Assembly (NCBI RefSeq): GCF_020215705.1
Contig: NZ_JAIWNB010000046.1
Span: 1-46,629, forward strand
Length of the DNA: 46,629 nucleotides
Origin: Nonomuraea aurantiaca
GTDB lineage: Bacteria; Actinomycetota; Actinomycetes; Streptosporangiales; Streptosporangiaceae
Reading direction: 5' to 3'
Below are positions 16,404 to 24,246 of the stretch, piece by piece; the stretch's first letter is position 1; each line of letters starts with the position of its first letter. The translations under genes and the position numbers were made by a program. Under the pieces are notes generated by a model, which was not told where the DNA came from, did no database searches, and worked only from the letters and a program-made list of their open reading frames with translations.

Positions 16404-17933
16404 TCAGTGGGCGGGCTCGCCGAACCAGCGGGAGAGGTGGTCGTCCAGGTCCTGCTGATCGTCGCCGATCCAGGCGACGTAGCCGTCCGGGCGTAGCAGG
16501 ACGCACGGAACATCCAGTGCCGCAGTGGGATCCGCGAGGTAGTCGACCCGGTCCGACCAGCCGCCGACGGTCAGGCGTTCGGTGCGGTCCAGCAGCAGGC
16601 CGCGGCCGCGATGCAGCAGATCGTAGAGGCGGCCCTGTTTCACGTCGATGTCGCGCAGGCGGCGGCCGAGCAGGTCGGGGCCTTCGCCGAAGTCGTAGCG
16701 GATGTCGATCGCGGTGATCTTCTCGATCAGATGGCGGTTCACCTCGTCGAAGTCCATCAGTTCGGTGAGCAGCCTGCGCACGGCCTGCGGGCCCGGTTCG
16801 GTGGAGTGCAGTTCCATCTGGGCGCGGGTGTTGTCCAGTACGTCCTCGGCGACCGGATGACGTTCGGCCTGGTAGGTGTCCAGCAGTGTTTCCGGCGCCC
16901 AGCCGCGGATCTGTGCGGCCAGTTTCCAGCCGAGGTTGACTGCGTCCTGAACGCCCAGGTTGAGGCCCTGTCCGCCGGTGGGTGGATGGATGTGTGCCGC
17001 ATCGCCGGCCAGCAGCACCCGCCCGACCCGATAACGTTCGGCCAGCCGGGTGGCATCCCCGAAGCGGGACATCCAGCGCGGGGAGTGCACGCCGAAATCG
17101 GTTCCGGCGATGGTGCGCAACTGTCGCTGGAAATCCTCGAGGGTGGGCGGTTCCGCGCGGTCGCTGACTCCGGCGGCGGGGACCAGGACGCTGTAGACCC
17201 CTGCGCCGAAGGGCCGGAGCCAGAATCGCTGATAGGTCTCGCGGATTTCGGCCGTCTTGGCGGCGATCTCCTCCTGCGGCACGCCCACTTCCATCTCGCC
17301 CATCAGCGTGTCGATACGTGAGGGCTCGCCGGGGAAGCCGACGCCGAGCAGTTTGCGCACCGTACTGCGCCCGCCGTCACAGCCGACGAGGTAGCGCGAA
17401 CGCAGCTGTTCCCCGTCGGCCAGCTCGACGGTCACCCCCTCGTCGTCCTGCTCGAAACCGGCGACCGCGCAACCGCGCCGGACCTCCGCACCGAGTTCGA
17501 TCACATGGTCTTCGAGCAGGCGTTCGATGACCGGCTGTGGGATGCCCAGCAGATAGGCGTGCGCGGAATCCAGGCCCTTGGGCGCGGGTTTGGGGATGGC
17601 GGCGAAGAATCCGCCGGCCGGACGCTGTCTTCCATGCGGGAGAATGCGCTCCAGCAGTCCGCGCATCGCCATCAGCTCGAGACTGCGAATATGCAGACCG
17701 ACTATGCGGACGAACGACTTGGGCTCGGTTTCCTTCTCCAGAACGAGTACCCGCACATTGTGCAGCCGCAGTTCGGCGGCCAGCATCGCGCCGGTCGGCC
17801 CGCACCCGGCAATGATCACATCGAACATGTGGGGCGCGCGATCGGCGTCGGAGGCCGGCGATCGGAGTCCGGGGACGTCGCGGTCGACCGTATCGGTCGA
17901 CGGCGGCTCGGCGGGAAACTGCGGAGAGTGCAT
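16404..17933 (-). CDS. FAD-dependent monooxygenase, rifampicin monooxygenase-like
   Basis: A 509-aa class A flavoprotein hydroxylase. Motifs: FAD ADP-binding DVIIAGCGPTGAMLAAELRL, the DG-type motif YLVGCDGGRSTVRKLLGV, and the second FAD motif VLLAGDAAHIHPPTGGQGLN. From memory the whole chain, including ITAIDIRYDFGEG, GRGLLLDRT and the ending CVLLRPDGYVAWIGDDQQD, follows actinomycete RIFMO/Rox enzymes, which hydroxylate and inactivate rifamycins with NADPH and O2; related enzymes act on tetracyclines and aromatic polyketides. ATG 17933 has GAAAGG 8 bases upstream, giving a 35-aa extension before the usual MFDVII start. A leader peptide and hairpins upstream suggest translational attenuation. 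Resistance role is inferred. Confidence 0.87.
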   Translation of the reverse strand: MHSPQFPAEPPSTDTVDRDVPGLRSPASDADRAPHMFDVIIAGCGPTGAMLAAELRLHNVRVLVLEKETEPKSFVRIVGLHIRSLELMAMRGLLERILPHGRQRPAGGFFAAIPKPAPKGLDSAHAYLLGIPQPVIERLLEDHVIELGAEVRRGCAVAGFEQDDEGVTVELADGEQLRSRYLVGCDGGRSTVRKLLGVGFPGEPSRIDTLMGEMEVGVPQEEIAAKTAEIRETYQRFWLRPFGAGVYSVLVPAAGVSDRAEPPTLEDFQRQLRTIAGTDFGVHSPRWMSRFGDATRLAERYRVGRVLLAGDAAHIHPPTGGQGLNLGVQDAVNLGWKLAAQIRGWAPETLLDTYQAERHPVAEDVLDNTRAQMELHSTEPGPQAVRRLLTELMDFDEVNRHLIEKITAIDIRYDFGEGPDLLGRRLRDIDVKQGRLYDLLHRGRGLLLDRTERLTVGGWSDRVDYLADPTAALDVPCVLLRPDGYVAWIGDDQQDLDDHLSRWFGEPAH

Positions 17934-17999
17934 AGGTGTTGCCTTTCGGGAGTGCCTTGTTGGCGAGGCGCTCCCGGCGACACCTACATCAATCGCCGG
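17934..17999 (-). promoter_or_regulatory. Predicted translational attenuator (competing hairpins) over the monooxygenase RBS
   Basis: Two mutually exclusive RNA structures overlap. Hairpin B pairs 17966-17976 with 17947-17957 (11 bp, one mismatch, 8-nt loop) and is extended by ACACCT (plus 17980-17985) pairing with AGGTGT (17934-17939), closing the GAAAGG ribosome site and the bases beside ATG 17933. Hairpin A pairs CCGGCGA, the last sense codons of the leader ORF (17999-17993), with TCGCCGG (17980-17974), which is part of hairpin B. Leader translation would block A and favour B (off); stalling early in the leader would allow A and free the RBS (on). Confidence 0.7.
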
Positions 18000-18042
18000 C
18001 CGTGACGGAACGGGGGAGCACCCACATCGCTACAGCGTTCAT
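17989..18042 (-). CDS. 17-aa leader peptide upstream of the monooxygenase
   Basis: ATG 18042 is preceded by a near-perfect Shine-Dalgarno AGGAGG (18056-18051) at 8-base spacing, the strongest RBS in this part of the window, yet the frame encodes only MNAVAMWVLPRSVTAGD. The stop lies 55 bases before the monooxygenase start, and the last codons form one arm of a hairpin that competes with an RBS-closing hairpin. This is the layout of attenuator leader peptides of erm and ARE-type resistance genes. The MWVLPRS core could be where ribosomes pause when an antibiotic is bound. Too short for standard gene finders. Confidence 0.7.
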   Translation of the reverse strand: MNAVAMWVLPRSVTAGD

Positions 18043-18079
18043 GGGTCTCACCTCCTGGGGCGGTGTCACGGTCGAACGC

Positions 18080-18118
18080 AAGCTACAAGCCCGGGCATCA
18101 CCCCGTCCAATCCTTTTA
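18080..18118 (-). promoter_or_regulatory. WhiB7/WblC-like promoter for leader-monooxygenase operon
   Basis: On the minus strand: an A/T block TAAAA (18118-18114), 3 bases, then TTGGAC (18110-18105) as -35, a 17-bp gap to TGTAGC or 19-bp to TAGCTT as -10 (18087-18080). An AT-rich block just upstream of the -35 is the signature of WhiB7/WblC-dependent promoters of intrinsic antibiotic-resistance genes. The predicted start leaves a ~30-base leader with the AGGAGG site. Confidence 0.45.
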
Positions 18119-18290
18119 CGGCGCCGCGTCCATGCCCTCCCTGATCGCCTGGTCAACGACGTACTCTTCCAAAGCTGCGACGTTAAGCTTTCTGATCGGC
18201 ATGGCGCCCATCGCTCAGGGGCCGGTCTGATGGGCGGAACGCGGGTCGGAGGGATCGGCCGCGGCGCGGCGAGAGATTTCTCCGGGGCCG

Positions 18291-18319
18291 TGTCGATCCG
18301 CGGGCCGCCCGTTCGACGT
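18291..18319 (+). promoter_or_regulatory. ECF42-type promoter upstream of YCII/sigma pair 1
   Basis: TGTCGA (18291-18296), 17-bp spacer, CGACGT (18314-18319). This matches the -35 TGTCGA / -10 CGA(T)C pattern described for ECF42 sigma factors, and the same layout occurs before the second module at 32607. It implies positive autoregulation of the downstream pair. Confidence 0.65.
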
Positions 18320-18366
18320 ATGGGTGCGAGGGCCGAGAGGCGGCCCCGCCGGATGAGGAGAACGCG

Positions 18367-18738
18367 ATGGCGAAGTACATGCTGATCATGCGGGGCACCG
18401 ACGAGTCGAACGCCGCCATGATGGCCGACATCGACGAGATGATGGCCACGACCCGCCAGTTCATCGAGGAGATGGTCAAGGCCGGCGTTCTCCTGGCGGC
18501 CGAAGGACTGGACGATCCGAGCCGGGGCGTCGTGGTCGACTTCAGCGGCCAGGCCCCGGTGGTCACCGACGGGCCGTACGGCGAGACCAAGGAACTGTTC
18601 GGCGGCTACTTCCTGCTCGATGTCGCCTCGCAACAGGAGGCGGTCGAGTGGGCCAGCCGGGTCCCGGCGGCCCCCGGATCCAAGATCGAGGTCCGCCGGG
18701 TGGCCGGGAGCGACGAGGTTCCGCAGGCCGCCCAGTGA
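18367..18738 (+). CDS. YCII-related (DGPF) domain protein
   Basis: A 123-aa protein starting KYMLIMRGTDES, with FIEEMVKAGVLLAAEGLDDP and the family motif VTDGPYGETKELFGGYFLLD (DGPF/DGPY). YCII-fold proteins are small ferredoxin-like dimers of uncertain enzymatic role; in actinomycetes they are the standard partners and targets of ECF42 sigma factors. ATG 18367 has GAGGAG at good spacing. The sigma gene follows after about 40 bases on the same strand. An ECF42-type promoter lies 70 bases upstream. Confidence 0.92.
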   Translation: MAKYMLIMRGTDESNAAMMADIDEMMATTRQFIEEMVKAGVLLAAEGLDDPSRGVVVDFSGQAPVVTDGPYGETKELFGGYFLLDVASQQEAVEWASRVPAAPGSKIEVRRVAGSDEVPQAAQ

Positions 18739-18781
18739 TCGTCAAGGACGGGGCCGGGCGCGAGAGCAACGGGCAGATGTG

Positions 18782-20020
18782 ATGGGTAGGGCCGATGTCG
18801 AGGCCGTCTGGCGGATCGAGTCGGCGCGGATCGTCGCCGCGCTGACCCGGTTCACCGGCGATTTCGGGCTGGCCGAGGACGCGGCCCAGGAGGCGGTGGC
18901 CGAGGCGCTGGTGTCGTGGCCGCTCGCCTGTCCGGCCAATCCGGCCGGCTGGCTGATGGCCACGGCCCGGCGGCGGGCGATCGACGCTATCCGCCGCCGG
19001 ACCGCCCTGCAGGACCGATACGCCGAGCTGGCGGCCGACTTGGCGGTCGGCCCGGCGGCCGGCTCGGCGGTTGACGAGGACATCGATCCCGACAAGATCG
19101 ATGACGACGTGCTGGCGCTGATGTTCATCAGCTGCCACCCGGTGCTCTCCCCTGAGGCCCGGGTGGCGCTGACCCTGCGCGTGGTCGGCGGGCTGTCCAG
19201 TGAGGAGATCGCCCGCGCGTTCCTCGTACCCGTGCCGACCGTGCAGGCCCGCATCACCCGGGGCAAGAAGACGATCGCGGCGGCCGGGGTGCCGTTCGAA
19301 CTGCCGGCGGCCGCCGAGCGCCGGGAACGGCTGGGCGGCGTGCTCAGTGTCCTTTACGTGATCTTCACCGAGGGGTCGACGGCCACGTCGGGCGAGCGGC
19401 TGCTGCGCCCCGACGTCGCGTATGAGGCGATCCGGCTGGCCCGCACGCTGGCCGCGCTGCAGCCGGACGAGCCCGAGGTGCACGGCCTGCTGGCGTTGTG
19501 CGAGTTGACGGCCGCGCGCTTCCCGGCCCGGACCGGCCCGGACGGTTCACCGATCCTGCTCGAGGACCAGGACCGGCGGCTGTGGGACTTCTCGGCGATC
19601 CGCCGCGGGCTGGCCGCGCTGGCCAAGGCATCGACGCGCGGCCTCGGCCCCTACGGCCTGCAGGCCGCGATCGCCGCCACCCACGCCGCGGCGCCCTCCG
19701 TCGAGGCGACCGACTGGGAGCGGATCGTGCTGCTCTACGAGGTGCTCGGCCGGGTCGCGCCCTCGCCGGTGGTCGAGCTCAACCGGGCCGTCGCCGTGGC
19801 CATGGCCTCGGGCCCGGCGCAGGCCCTGGCCATCGTGGACGAGCTGATCGCCTTGGACCGGCTCCCCGGTTCACATCTGGTTGCGACCGTACGTGGTGAA
19901 CTGCTGGCCCGGCTCGGCCGACGACCGGAAGCGCGCGCCGAGCTGGAGCTGGCGGCCCGGCTGTGCGCCAACCAGCGCGAACGCTCAGTGCTGCTGCGCA
20001 AGGCGGCCGCGCTGAGCTGA
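18782..20020 (+). CDS. ECF42-type RNA polymerase sigma factor with C-terminal TPR-like extension
   Basis: A 412-aa sigma factor. Region 2 is FGLAEDAAQEAVAEALVSW followed by WLMATARRRAIDAIRR; region 4 is ARVALTLRVVGGLSSEEIAR then AFLVPVPTVQARITRGKKTI. The remaining ~220 residues are the helical extension specific to this group (VLYVIFTEG, AAIAATHAAAP, LNRAVAVAMASGP, tail RSVLLRKAAALS), which is essential in ECF42 proteins and replaces an anti-sigma factor. ATG 18782 or GTG 18779 can start the gene. It pairs with the preceding DGPF gene. A paralogous module lies at 33338-34893. Confidence 0.93.
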   Translation: MGRADVEAVWRIESARIVAALTRFTGDFGLAEDAAQEAVAEALVSWPLACPANPAGWLMATARRRAIDAIRRRTALQDRYAELAADLAVGPAAGSAVDEDIDPDKIDDDVLALMFISCHPVLSPEARVALTLRVVGGLSSEEIARAFLVPVPTVQARITRGKKTIAAAGVPFELPAAAERRERLGGVLSVLYVIFTEGSTATSGERLLRPDVAYEAIRLARTLAALQPDEPEVHGLLALCELTAARFPARTGPDGSPILLEDQDRRLWDFSAIRRGLAALAKASTRGLGPYGLQAAIAATHAAAPSVEATDWERIVLLYEVLGRVAPSPVVELNRAVAVAMASGPAQALAIVDELIALDRLPGSHLVATVRGELLARLGRRPEARAELELAARLCANQRERSVLLRKAAALS

Positions 20021-20384
20021 CTTCTCCAGCTCGGCCGCGCGGGATTCGAGCACGGCCCGGATGCCGTCGACCGGCGTCGGCCCCGACGGCCAGGCGCAGC
20101 GGCGGCTCCGCACCTGCTCGGTCGACAGCGCCCACAGCTGTCCGCCGCCCACGAGGCCCGGCGGGTCACTGGCGTGGCGCGCAGGCCAGGCGCCGGGAAG
20201 CGGCGACGGCGAGCACGAGGCCACCGGGTCGGCTATGGCGGCACTGGATTGCGCAGGGGCACCCCTACCGGCTGCTGCTGCGTGTCGCGGTGACGGACAT
20301 GCGCGACATCGAGATCCGCCGCAAGGTGGTGGGGGGTGAGCTTGCGGCGAACGAGCCGCTTGCGGGCCCACGGGCGGGAGTAGG
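20021..20384. other. No intact gene; possible relic
   Basis: A plus-strand frame near 20240-20345 reads HPYRLLLRVAVTDMRDIEIR then RKVVGGELAANE, which looks like coding sequence but has no start, stop context or known family. The rest of the interval shows nothing I can support. Confidence 0.3.
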
Positions 20385-20607
20385 TTGCCGGACACGCTGA
20401 TCATCGATGGGGTGGAGATCGCCTTCGACGAGCAGGGCCCCGCCACGTCCGCACCGGCGGTGGTGTTCGTGCATGCCGGGGTCGCCGACCGGCGCATGTG
20501 GGAGCACCAGTTCCGGGCGCGCCGACCTGCCCGACACCGGCCACCTGGCACCCATCGAACGGCCCGTCGAGGTCCCTGCCGCCCTGATCTCGCTGCCTGA
20601 GCCGTAA
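20385..20607 (+). pseudogene. Alpha/beta hydrolase with internal deletion
   Basis: The 5' part (TTG 20385) encodes the N-terminal sheet LIIDGVEIAFDEQGPATSAP then AVVFVHAGVADRRMWEHQFR with the oxyanion-loop HAG. At about 20520 the frame jumps to LPDTGHLAPIERPVEVPAAL, the C-terminal catalytic-His motif of the same family, ending at 20607. Roughly 170 residues, including the nucleophile elbow, are missing and the two parts are out of frame. It is a deletion relic. Confidence 0.7.
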
Positions 20608-20806
20608 TCCCGCGCGCCTTGGCGGCGGTGCCGTGCTGGCAGATAACGCCTGGTCACGCGGCCCGTCAGGCTCGCCGGCTTGGAGAAGGCGCCGTGGCGG
20701 AGTTCGTATGGCGGGCGGTGGATCTGCCGGAAGGGACGGTGGCGGCGCCGTGCTGCCCCGGAAGCCGTGGCGAGCTGCTCGGTGCTGGTGCTCTCGCGCC
20801 TGGCAG

Positions 20807-21000
20807 TCAGGATGGCGAGCCCTGGGCCAGCAGCCGGCACAGCACCTCGGTCATGCCCCGCGCAGTGTGGAAGATCGCGCAGTTGGCCGGCAGCGAGCTG
20901 AGTTTGATCATCTTCTCCTGCTCGGCCGATCGTTGTCGGCGATGACCCCATCGTTGCCGAAGCGCGGCCAGCCGGAGAAGCCGTTGAAGTCCTCAGGCGA
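20807..21000 (-). mobile_element. Tn3-family transposase, near-C-terminal fragment (frameshifted)
   Basis: Minus-strand frames give EDFNGFSGWPRFGNDGVIAD-NDR and, after a one-base shift, AEQEKMIKLSSLPANCAIFH then TARGMTEVLCRLLAQG. The pattern EQEKxIK..-L-ANCxIFH-..DMT is the conserved near-C-terminal block of Tn3/Tn4652-type TnpA. It is only ~65 residues of a ~1000-aa protein, so inactive. A further TnpA piece lies at 22566-22904 on the same strand, with the serine hydrolase gene between. Confidence 0.65.
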
Positions 21001-21356
21001 GCGCGCCGTGCAGACCGGGGGCCGCCGAACGGACCTGTCACCTGGACGTTCCGAATGTGCGTCTGCCGCATCTCACGGTTTCTTGAGCAGCGGTCACTGT
21101 CGGCGCGACCGTGACTTGATCATGACACGGCGCGGACGAGATGAGGACACGACTGGCCGACAGTGGATCGGGGTTGACCGGCGGGCGAGTTGCGGAGCGT
21201 GCCGTGAGACTCGGCGGCTTGTCACGTGTTGGCGATGGTGGCCCCTGGCATCTCCGACGCCTCCATGGCGTCCATCGGCGAGACGGCACGACGGGTCATC
21301 AGGTGATCCGCCCGCGCCATGTCGACCCTTTTCGTCCCCTCGAAGGAGTTCTCATC
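21001..21356. other. Upstream region of serine hydrolase, no gene seen
   Basis: Open frames here lack coding character. The last ~20 bases hold the AAGGAG ribosome site for the TTG start at 21357. No clear promoter could be picked out. Confidence 0.4.
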
Positions 21357-22481
21357 TTGAAGCACATGTCCGTTGCCGCCGCGACCGCGGCAGTTCTGCT
21401 GCTGGCCAGCGCCTCGCCCGCGACGGCCGCCGCCAGCGCGGCCGGCGACGTCCAGCAGGCCATGGAGGAGCTGGCCAGGACGCCCGGTGTCGTGGGCGTG
21501 ATCGGTGGCGCGTACGTGGACGGCAAGGCCGCGGGCCAGGGCACCGCCGGGTCGCGGCTGCTCAACGGCAAAGGCGGCACGATCCCGGCCGACTCCCGCT
21601 TCTACATCGGCTCACAGACCAAGGCGATGGTGGCCACCGTACTCCTCCAACTCGTCCAGAAGGGCAAGCTCGGCCTGGACGACAAACTCGCCGGCCTGCT
21701 GCCCGAGGTGGCCGCCGACGGGCTGGTCGAACGAGCCGACGAGATCACCGTCCGGCAACTGGTCCAGCACACCTCCGGCATCCCCGACTGGTGGTCCCGG
21801 AGCGGCTCGACCGAACCGGCCTTCGACGTCTTCGACTTCACCACCTACTACCGGCCCATCGACATCGTCAAGACCACGCGCGGCCTGCCGCGCACCGGCG
21901 AGCCGGGCGAAAAGTTCGCCTACTCCAACACCAACTACACCCTCATCGGCATGATCATCGAGAAGGTGACCGGCAGCACCCTGGCGGACCAGATGGACCA
22001 GCGCCTGTTCCGCCCACTCGGCATGACCCGAACCTACGCGCTCACCAAGCCCCCGCAGGGCATCAAGGGCCCGCACGGGCACGGCTACTACCCCGACTCC
22101 ACCGGTACCCTGCGCGACATGCACCGCGCCAACGCCAGTTGGGGCTTCGGCGCCGGCAACGTCGTCTCCACCACGCATGACGTCAGCACCTTCCAGCGGG
22201 CCTTCGACCAGGGCCGGCTGCTGCCGCCGTCGCTGCGGAAGGTCCTCGCCGGTGGCTCTGCCGGCGGCAATGGCAGCCGCAGCGCGCGGCAGGGCACGGA
22301 AAGTTGCGAAGAAGACCTGAACATGCAGGGCGGCTCGGGACTTGGCTACACCACACTGATCCTCTACTCCACCGATGGCCGGCGGCAGTTCGAGATCTCC
22401 GTCACGCGAAGCACCACCGACGACGCCATCATCCCCGCGATGGTCAAGGCCGGCCAAGCCGTCCTGTGCCCGACGGGTTGA
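21357..22481 (+). CDS. Secreted serine hydrolase, beta-lactamase/D-Ala-D-Ala carboxypeptidase family (S12)
   Basis: A 374-aa exported enzyme. A Sec signal peptide (MSVAAATAAVLLLASASPAT ending near AAA) precedes the catalytic domain with the S-x-x-K motif FYIGSQTKAM, the Tyr motif FAYSNTNYTLIGM, and the conserved LVQHTSGIPDWW. The usual HxG third motif near the C-terminus is not evident. S12 enzymes cleave peptidoglycan stem peptides or small amides/esters. AAGGAG sits 8 bases before TTG 21357, which is preferred to ATG 21366. A close paralog lies at 35235-36368, also with a TTG start (TTG-AAx-CAC). It is sandwiched between two pieces of a Tn3-type transposase. Confidence 0.9.
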   Translation: MKHMSVAAATAAVLLLASASPATAAASAAGDVQQAMEELARTPGVVGVIGGAYVDGKAAGQGTAGSRLLNGKGGTIPADSRFYIGSQTKAMVATVLLQLVQKGKLGLDDKLAGLLPEVAADGLVERADEITVRQLVQHTSGIPDWWSRSGSTEPAFDVFDFTTYYRPIDIVKTTRGLPRTGEPGEKFAYSNTNYTLIGMIIEKVTGSTLADQMDQRLFRPLGMTRTYALTKPPQGIKGPHGHGYYPDSTGTLRDMHRANASWGFGAGNVVSTTHDVSTFQRAFDQGRLLPPSLRKVLAGGSAGGNGSRSARQGTESCEEDLNMQGGSGLGYTTLILYSTDGRRQFEISVTRSTTDDAIIPAMVKAGQAVLCPTG

Positions 22482-22565
22482 AGCTCTCCGCGTCGACGAC
22501 CTCGTCCCACGCCGGGTGCATCTCCTAGCCGCCCGGGCATCTCTCCGAAGTTCGACAAAGGCAGG

Positions 22566-22904
22566 ATCGCCCAGCCAGGTCAGGCGCTCCTTGTTCGCTT
22601 TGAACGCCGAGGTGCGCAGCAGGTCGCCGACCGCCAGGTCGAACACCTCGATCGCCTCGTCGGCCGACTGGGGGGCCACGGTGGCGGCGAAGGCGAGCAG
22701 GGTGGCGAGTTTGCGATCGCCGGCCAGTTCGGCGACGGCCTGGGCGCGGGCGGGGTGGGCGAAGCGGGCCAGTGCGGCGATCTTGCCGGGCAGCAGGAGC
22801 TTGGCCTCCACCAGGCGGTGGGTGGCCAGATCGAACAGCACGACCGGGCGCTCGCCTGTGCTCCAGGCCCGTTGGTAGAGCAGGCACCGGCGACCATGGC
22901 CACC
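22566..22904 (-). mobile_element. Tn3-family transposase, N-terminal-half fragment
   Basis: The minus-strand frame reads RCLLYQRAWSTGERPVVLFD, LATHRLVEAKLLLPGKIAAL, AELAGDRKLATLLAFAATV and SADEAIEVFDLAVGDLL, a block I recognise from the N-terminal half of large Tn3-family TnpA proteins (RxW..GERP..LFD.AT..LV..K.LLPG). It starts and ends without start or stop signals and degrades past KERLTWLGD. With the fragment at 20807-21000 it would be in the correct N-to-C order on the minus strand. Confidence 0.6.
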
Positions 22905-22943
22905 TCGCCGTCAAGTCCGAGTTCCATGCCGGCCTCCCGTCCA

Positions 22944-23420
22944 TCAGCCGAGGCTGCCTGCGGCGACCAGCACGATCGAGACGACGGCATCCGGGTGCGA
23001 GACCATCACCGCGTGCGAGGAGTGGACGGTGCGGATGCGCGCGTGTGCTCGCTCGGCCATGAACCGCTGCCCCGCGGCCGGGATCGCGCGATCATCGAGT
23101 GTGATGAGGGCCCAGGAGGGGAGCGTCTTCCAGGCTGACTCGCCCGACTGCTCGTTGTTGGCCGTCATCGACAGCGGGCGCTGGGTGGCGGCCATGAGCG
23201 CGGCGGTGTTCGCGGGCAGGTCGGCGGCGAACACGGCACGGAAGCTGTCCGGCTTGATGTAGACGTCATAGTCCGTGCCGCTGGAGTCGGCGAAGGTTCC
23301 ATGGACGAACACGATCGTCGGTTTGGCTGTGCTGCGAGCCTCCGCGGTGGCGGTGGCTGTGCCGAGAGGGGCCAGGGCGAGCAGGATGGCGGCCGTGAGG
23401 GCCAGGATGATGCGTTTCAT
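22944..23420 (-). CDS. Secreted alpha/beta hydrolase with in-frame internal deletion
   Basis: A 158-aa frame with a Sec signal (MKRIILALTAAILLALAPLG ending near TAEA). The oxyanion strand TIVFVHGTFADSSG is followed directly by the lid/C-terminal part DYDVYIKPDSFRAVFAADLP, ATQRPLSMTANNEQSGESAW, and FMAERAHARIRTVHSSHAVM, with the catalytic-His region. Compared with the intact relative at 27109-27873 about 100 residues are gone, including the GHSYGG nucleophile elbow. It still has a good RBS (GAAGGA) at ATG 23420 and an open frame, so a protein may be made but cannot act as a normal hydrolase. Probably a recent deletion. Confidence 0.7.
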   Translation of the reverse strand: MKRIILALTAAILLALAPLGTATATAEARSTAKPTIVFVHGTFADSSGTDYDVYIKPDSFRAVFAADLPANTAALMAATQRPLSMTANNEQSGESAWKTLPSWALITLDDRAIPAAGQRFMAERAHARIRTVHSSHAVMVSHPDAVVSIVLVAAGSLG

Positions 23421-23762
23421 CGTCTTCCTTCACTGATGTTCCATTGGCCGATGAAGGAGGACGTTAGGCAAGCTGCGGCGGCTCGGGCTTGAGTCAAGCG
23501 ACTGCGGATCCCGGTGAGGTCGCTGTCGAATCCGGGGCAAATGTGGAGTGGTTGCCGAGGCGTCGCGGGCCGCTTCGGCAGGGGAGGCGCTGACCGGCAC
23601 ACCCCCAGCCAGCGATTCTGGCAGGCGAGTGACTCAAGAGATGCCCTGACCGCCCTTTTACGGTTGGAGAACGAGCAAGCTCGGCACCCTCGATCTGATC
23701 ATCAACGGCGGCTTCGTGCCGCTCAGTGATCTCCTGCCCTGCCAGAGAAAGCGAGACCGGCC

Positions 23763-24170
23763 ATGTCGCACCATCTTGACTCCCCAGCGGCCCGCCAGGA
23801 CCCCCTGCCTCGACATCACCGACCTGTACGTCTTCCGTGGCGAGCAGGGGACGCGTTCGTCATGAACGTGTCGCACTCGATCGCCGGGACCGACATCGCG
23901 CGCGGCTTCCATCCGGACGGGAGGTATGAGTTCAAGATCGACGCGAACGGCGACGCCGTCGAGGAGTTGACCTACCGTTTCGCCTTCGCCGCGAAGGAGG
24001 CGGACGGCGCCCAGGCCTACGAACTGCACCGGCTGACCGGTTCTGACGCTGCGGACCCGCACGCTGAGGGGCGCACTTGTCGCCGACGGGGTGACGGGCC
24101 GCGTGACCGGGCTGGAGGGCGGCGGCCGAGTCTGGGCCGGAGAGGCCGGGGACCCGTTCTGGATCGACTG
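23763..24170 (+). pseudogene. DUF4331 family protein, multiply frameshifted and truncated
   Basis: The start MSHHLDSPAARQD is the canonical DUF4331 N-terminus. LDITDLYVFRGEQG follows in another frame, then FVMNVSHSIAGTDIARGFHP, YEFKIDANGDAVEELTYRFA and GSDAADPHAEG in the first frame, and ADGVTGRVTGLEGGGRVWAG-EAGDPFWID in a third. At least three frameshifts and loss of the C-terminal two-thirds make it a pseudogene. DUF4331 proteins are of unknown function. Confidence 0.75.
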
Positions 24171-24181
24171 ATCAGAGGGAC

Positions 24182-24224
24182 GCCCCTCGCCTGTGGGCAC
24201 CGTGTGGTGCCACCGGCGAGGGGC
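24182..24224. terminator. Strong bidirectional terminator-like hairpin
   Basis: GCCCCTCGCC (24182-24191) pairs with GGCGAGGGGC (24215-24224), and inside it GGCACC pairs with GGTGCC around GTGT. It sits between a plus-strand relic ending at 24170 and a minus-strand gene ending at 24247, where a shared terminator is expected. Confidence 0.7.
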
Positions 24225-24246
24225 TGTAGGTGGAAGGGGCGCAGGG

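Noticed and set aside
16404..18120. Rifamycin-associated element (RAE) upstream of the monooxygenase
   Set aside because: I looked for the 19-bp inverted repeat typical of rif-inducible genes and did not find it; the leader peptide/hairpin arrangement is present instead.
20265..21071. 268-codon minus-strand frame
   Set aside because: It runs antisense through the hydrolase relic and in the wrong frame through the Tn3 TnpA piece; the real signal is in two other minus-strand frames.
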